From NCBI GenBank assembly GCA_019416775.1, contig DXWR01000265.1, positions 1 to 6,842 of the forward strand: DNA of 6,842 bases, read 5' to 3'. The stretch is from Oscillospiraceae bacterium (GTDB lineage: Bacteria; Bacillota; Clostridia; Oscillospirales; Ruminococcaceae). Each line of letters begins with the position of its first letter. The stretch's first letter is position 1. Made by a program: the position numbers and the translations under genes. Positions 4,601-6,842 of the stretch are shown one piece after another. The notes beneath the pieces were generated by a model. It had not been told where the DNA came from and made no database searches. It worked only from the letters and a program-made list of their open reading frames with translations.

Positions 4601-6649
4601 GCCTGTTTCTGGATTGGTTTCTGTTGGGGCAGAAGGAGTTTGGACGTCGCTTTCCAGGATGGAGAGGAAATCTTCTCCGGCCTGAAGTTGTTGGAAGAAT
4701 TGGCCGCGCTGGGAGTGTGGGGGAGAACTTTGCCGGTAACTAGGGTTTCGCTGGATCACCTGTTGCAGATCCGCCCGTTGGAACCGGATTTCATGGCTGA
4801 TTTGGGAAAAGAATTGCCAGCCTTTTTGAGAATGGAGGAATACCACGGAAGTACCCTGATTGTCGTCCATGTCCGGCTGTAAGTCCCACACACCCCAGTA
4901 GTCGCCCAGGGTTAGGTCTGTGTTTCGAGAAATGGATTTAAACCGGCAGTGTGCGCAGGAGGGACGGAGATAACGGTTCTGAATAAAACCCTCCATATAA
5001 GGGTTTTCCTGTTGGGGTTGGATAGTAGCATTCCCTTGGGTGTCAGTAAACTTCCAATCATAAAGATAACGGGACCATCCGGTGGTTTTATCCCGCATAT
5101 TCACTGTGGCAATCTCCTTGCCTTGCCGCTTCATGGAGGCCAAATATCCCTGCCATGCTTTTTTGGAGGGCACCCCGTGGCAGATCAAATCCACACAAAG
5201 CAGATTGGGGTAGGATTTCCCCAAAAAGGACAGCAGTCCTTCGCATTGACAGGGGGTTCCTACAAAGAGGGTTTGAACGCCTTGTTCCAGCGCTTCCTTC
5301 ACCTGGGCAAAGGTGTCTCCAAGATGGGATTGCAGGTATTTGGAGCCGCGGCTTTGAGGCAGCTGGGCCAGGGAAGAGATTTTTTCATGAACCACATTTA
5401 AGTTTTCATCGTAACAGGCAGCAAAGACCACCCCTTGCTGCTCCAGTACCTTTTTCGCCAAAAGGGAATACACCCCGCCGGAAGAGCTGTTTAACCGCTC
5501 CTGGGTGTCCAGACTGTAACAGGCGTATACACTGGGCAGCTCCTCTTTGTTGGAAGCAGGGCAAGGGGAAGGAGGAAGGAGATGCAAAGATTCCCGCAAA
5601 AACTGCCAAGCTTCTTTGCGTTTTTGTTCCAGAATTTTGTACGCCTCTTCGTAGGAATGTTCAAACAGCTTTTCTTTGGAGACACGTCCGGGCATCCGAT
5701 CCTGGAGCTGGAAGGTGGAAAGCAGGGTGATGATTCTGGATTCCATATCCCCTCCATTGCCGTCTCGATCGTATACCACAAAGGGTTTGTCAAACAACAG
5801 GGAAAACACAATGCCGTGAAAGCTATCGGTGCAGATGAGATCGGCGTGGTCGATAAGATCCAAAAACTCTCTCGGCCCTGTGGCGTAAGCTTTGGGCTGA
5901 TCCTCCCGAAGAAGCTCACAGATTTCCAAATGGTGTTCTTCTCCTAAGGACTGGATTTCCTGCCGCACCCCTTCACTTTGACCGCCGATGAAGTATTTTA
6001 GCAAATAAGGGCGGTTTTTCTTCCGGGCGTTGGAGCGACGCTGAATCAGCCGCCATTGATCTGCGGTAAGCATCATGGTGGGGTCAATGAGTACCTGGGC
6101 AGTTTGACCGGTAAGATCCTTGACGATCTGGGCGCCGGCTTCCTCCCGCACTGAGATCCGAGGAAAGGTGGGCAGCCACTTGGCAAAGTGCCTTTTCCAG
6201 TCTTCCCGCAGGGCGGAACTGCCAAAACTGGGGGCAAGGCAGACCTTTTGTTCCGGTTTGGCAAAGGTCAGCAGAAATGCTTCCTGTTTCAGAGGGGTAT
6301 ACCAAACCGGATTCCATACCTGATCGCTGCCCACCACGAAGTAATCGTAACGCCCGGACAGTTCTTCCATTCCGTCTAACAGCTCCTGGGAGAAATTTAG
6401 ATACTGTTTGTCAAATTTGTAAAACCGGCAGTAACGGATCCATTCTTTTTGACGGCCGGACAATTTACAAAATGCCAAGCGGTTTACGGTTCGCCGCAGG
6501 TATAGCCCTGAGATGTCCCGTTGCGGTTGGGGAACCAGAGTGTGCACCTCTGCTCCCAAAGATTTCAATACCGTGATCCCGGCGTAGTTTTGCAGCTTAT
6601 TTCCGAAATTTGGCACCGGGTCGCAGATGGTGACTAAGCCAATTTTCAT
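4595..6649 (-). CDS. Polysaccharide pyruvyl transferase - FrhB/FdhB oxidoreductase fusion
   Basis: This 684-residue protein joins two enzymes. Residues 1 to about 320 are a polysaccharide pyruvyl transferase domain, a family that moves pyruvate from PEP onto sugars of surface polysaccharides: MKIGLVTICD start with FGNKLQNYA (15-23), VVGSDQVWNP (105-114), APSFGSS (139-145), ISVREE (165-170), LIDPTMML (187-194), ATGPREFLDLI (256-266) and TDSFHG (274-279, including the expected histidine). A charged helical linker (about 325-360) leads to an FrhB/FdhB-like domain (about 373-640): SSSGGVYSLLAKK (388-400), TPCQC (465-469), DLICHGVP (487-494), LRPSCAHCRF (561-570) and TDLTLGDYWG (577-586). FrhB relatives bind FAD and Fe-S and pass electrons from ferredoxin. 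A Pro/Thr/Glu-rich tail follows (about 665-684). The ferredoxin module usual for FrhB is absent and encoded next door. I chose the ATG at 6649 (AGAAG seven bases upstream); a TTG at 6670 would add seven residues. Domain calls are firm; the reaction is unknown. Confidence 0.9.
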   Translation of the reverse strand: MKIGLVTICDPVPNFGNKLQNYAGITVLKSLGAEVHTLVPQPQRDISGLYLRRTVNRLAFCKLSGRQKEWIRYCRFYKFDKQYLNFSQELLDGMEELSGRYDYFVVGSDQVWNPVWYTPLKQEAFLLTFAKPEQKVCLAPSFGSSALREDWKRHFAKWLPTFPRISVREEAGAQIVKDLTGQTAQVLIDPTMMLTADQWRLIQRRSNARKKNRPYLLKYFIGGQSEGVRQEIQSLGEEHHLEICELLREDQPKAYATGPREFLDLIDHADLICTDSFHGIVFSLLFDKPFVVYDRDGNGGDMESRIITLLSTFQLQDRMPGRVSKEKLFEHSYEEAYKILEQKRKEAWQFLRESLHLLPPSPCPASNKEELPSVYACYSLDTQERLNSSSGGVYSLLAKKVLEQQGVVFAACYDENLNVVHEKISSLAQLPQSRGSKYLQSHLGDTFAQVKEALEQGVQTLFVGTPCQCEGLLSFLGKSYPNLLCVDLICHGVPSKKAWQGYLASMKRQGKEIATVNMRDKTTGWSRYLYDWKFTDTQGNATIQPQQENPYMEGFIQNRYLRPSCAHCRFKSISRNTDLTLGDYWGVWDLQPDMDDNQGTSVVFLHSQKGWQFFSQISHEIRFQRADLQQVIQRNPSYRQSSPPHSQRGQFFQQLQAGEDFLSILESDVQTPSAPTETNPETGR

Positions 6650-6842
6650 TTCATATCTTCTTTCTTGCAAAATTTAGGATGACAATACCGTGAAGGAAGC
6701 CGCATGCAGTGGAAGGAGGGAACTTGGAAAAAAAGGAGTTCGTGAATCGATACGACAATAATACAAAACGTCAAATATAAAAATAATATACAAATAATAA
6801 ATTGCAATGATGAGCAGCACAGATTTTGAATGTCCCCTGTCA
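6650..6842. other. AT-rich intergenic edge region, no established gene
   Basis: This stretch lies upstream of the - strand operon and should hold its promoter, but I see no convincing one. The best candidate on the - strand is TTGACG (6769-6774) with TATCGA (6747-6752) at 16-base spacing, a weak -10. On the + strand ACGACA (6752-6757) and TATAAA (6776-6781) at 18 bases form an equally tentative promoter facing the window edge. A short 18-codon + strand frame (6724-6780) follows an AAGGAGG (6713-6719), and an open frame from ATG 6807 runs off the edge without a ribosome binding site. From about 6750 on, the sequence is strikingly AT-rich compared with the genes. Confidence 0.4.

Noticed and set aside
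5155..5730. 191-codon + strand open frame antisense to the fusion gene
   Set aside because: It lies opposite conserved FrhB and linker coding sequence, and its Arg/Pro/Gly-rich composition is typical of antisense shadow frames.
6829..6842. Possible mobile-element end (TGTCCCCTGTCA at the window edge)
   Set aside because: There is no inverted partner, target duplication or transposase in the window, so a short GC-rich string next to AT-rich DNA is not evidence of an insertion.
6668..6842. - strand frame of about 57 codons with a hydrophobic stretch upstream of the operon
   Set aside because: It has no start codon or ribosome binding site, and the hydrophobic residues follow from the T-rich composition of that strand.
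1..6842. CRISPR arrays, tRNA or rRNA genes, riboswitches, tandem repeats
   Set aside because: Read through on both strands; no regularly spaced repeats, cloverleaf or conserved riboswitch-like leader was seen. The only clear structured elements are the two terminators.

Overview
The window looks like chromosomal DNA of a low- to mid-GC Firmicute, most likely a gut-type Clostridia (Oscillospirales-like) bacterium. This placement is an inference from AGGAGG-type ribosome binding sites, a CpsB/YwqE-type PHP phosphatase, a T4/human-type dCMP deaminase, and a pyruvyltransferase/FrhB-type gene pair, not from a database match. No rRNA, tRNA, CRISPR array, transposase or phage gene is visible. All the long genes are intact.

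Layout: (1) 25-904, a one-gene unit on the + strand. It has a good extended -10 promoter, a CpsB/YwqE-like PHP tyrosine-protein phosphatase (78-794) and a strong intrinsic terminator (867-904). (2) 919-3615, a tight three-gene + operon: a ComM/YifB AAA+ ATPase (983-2518), a dCMP deaminase (2544-3029) and a shikimate kinase with a TTG start (3047-3547). It ends at a hairpin with T-runs on both sides that also terminates the convergent operon. (3) 6649-3607 on the - strand, a compact three-gene operon. It encodes a 684-aa fusion of a polysaccharide pyruvyl transferase domain with an FrhB/FdhB-type flavin oxidoreductase domain, then a 62-aa two-cluster ferredoxin, then a class I SAM-dependent methyltransferase. 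(4) 6650-6842, an AT-rich intergenic edge with no established gene.

The + operon is housekeeping: ComM (DNA recombination/branch migration), dCMP deaminase (dUMP for thymidylate synthesis) and shikimate kinase (aromatic amino acid pathway). The - operon is the unusual part. The ferredoxin module that normally sits at the N-terminus of FrhB-like proteins is here a separate downstream cistron, while the FrhB part is fused to a pyruvyltransferase. Together with the methyltransferase it reads as a possible cell-surface glycan or small-molecule modification module needing PEP, low-potential electrons and SAM. The substrate cannot be read from the sequence. The CpsB-like phosphatase nearby is compatible with a surface-polysaccharide theme, but no glycosyltransferase or capsule gene lies in this window.
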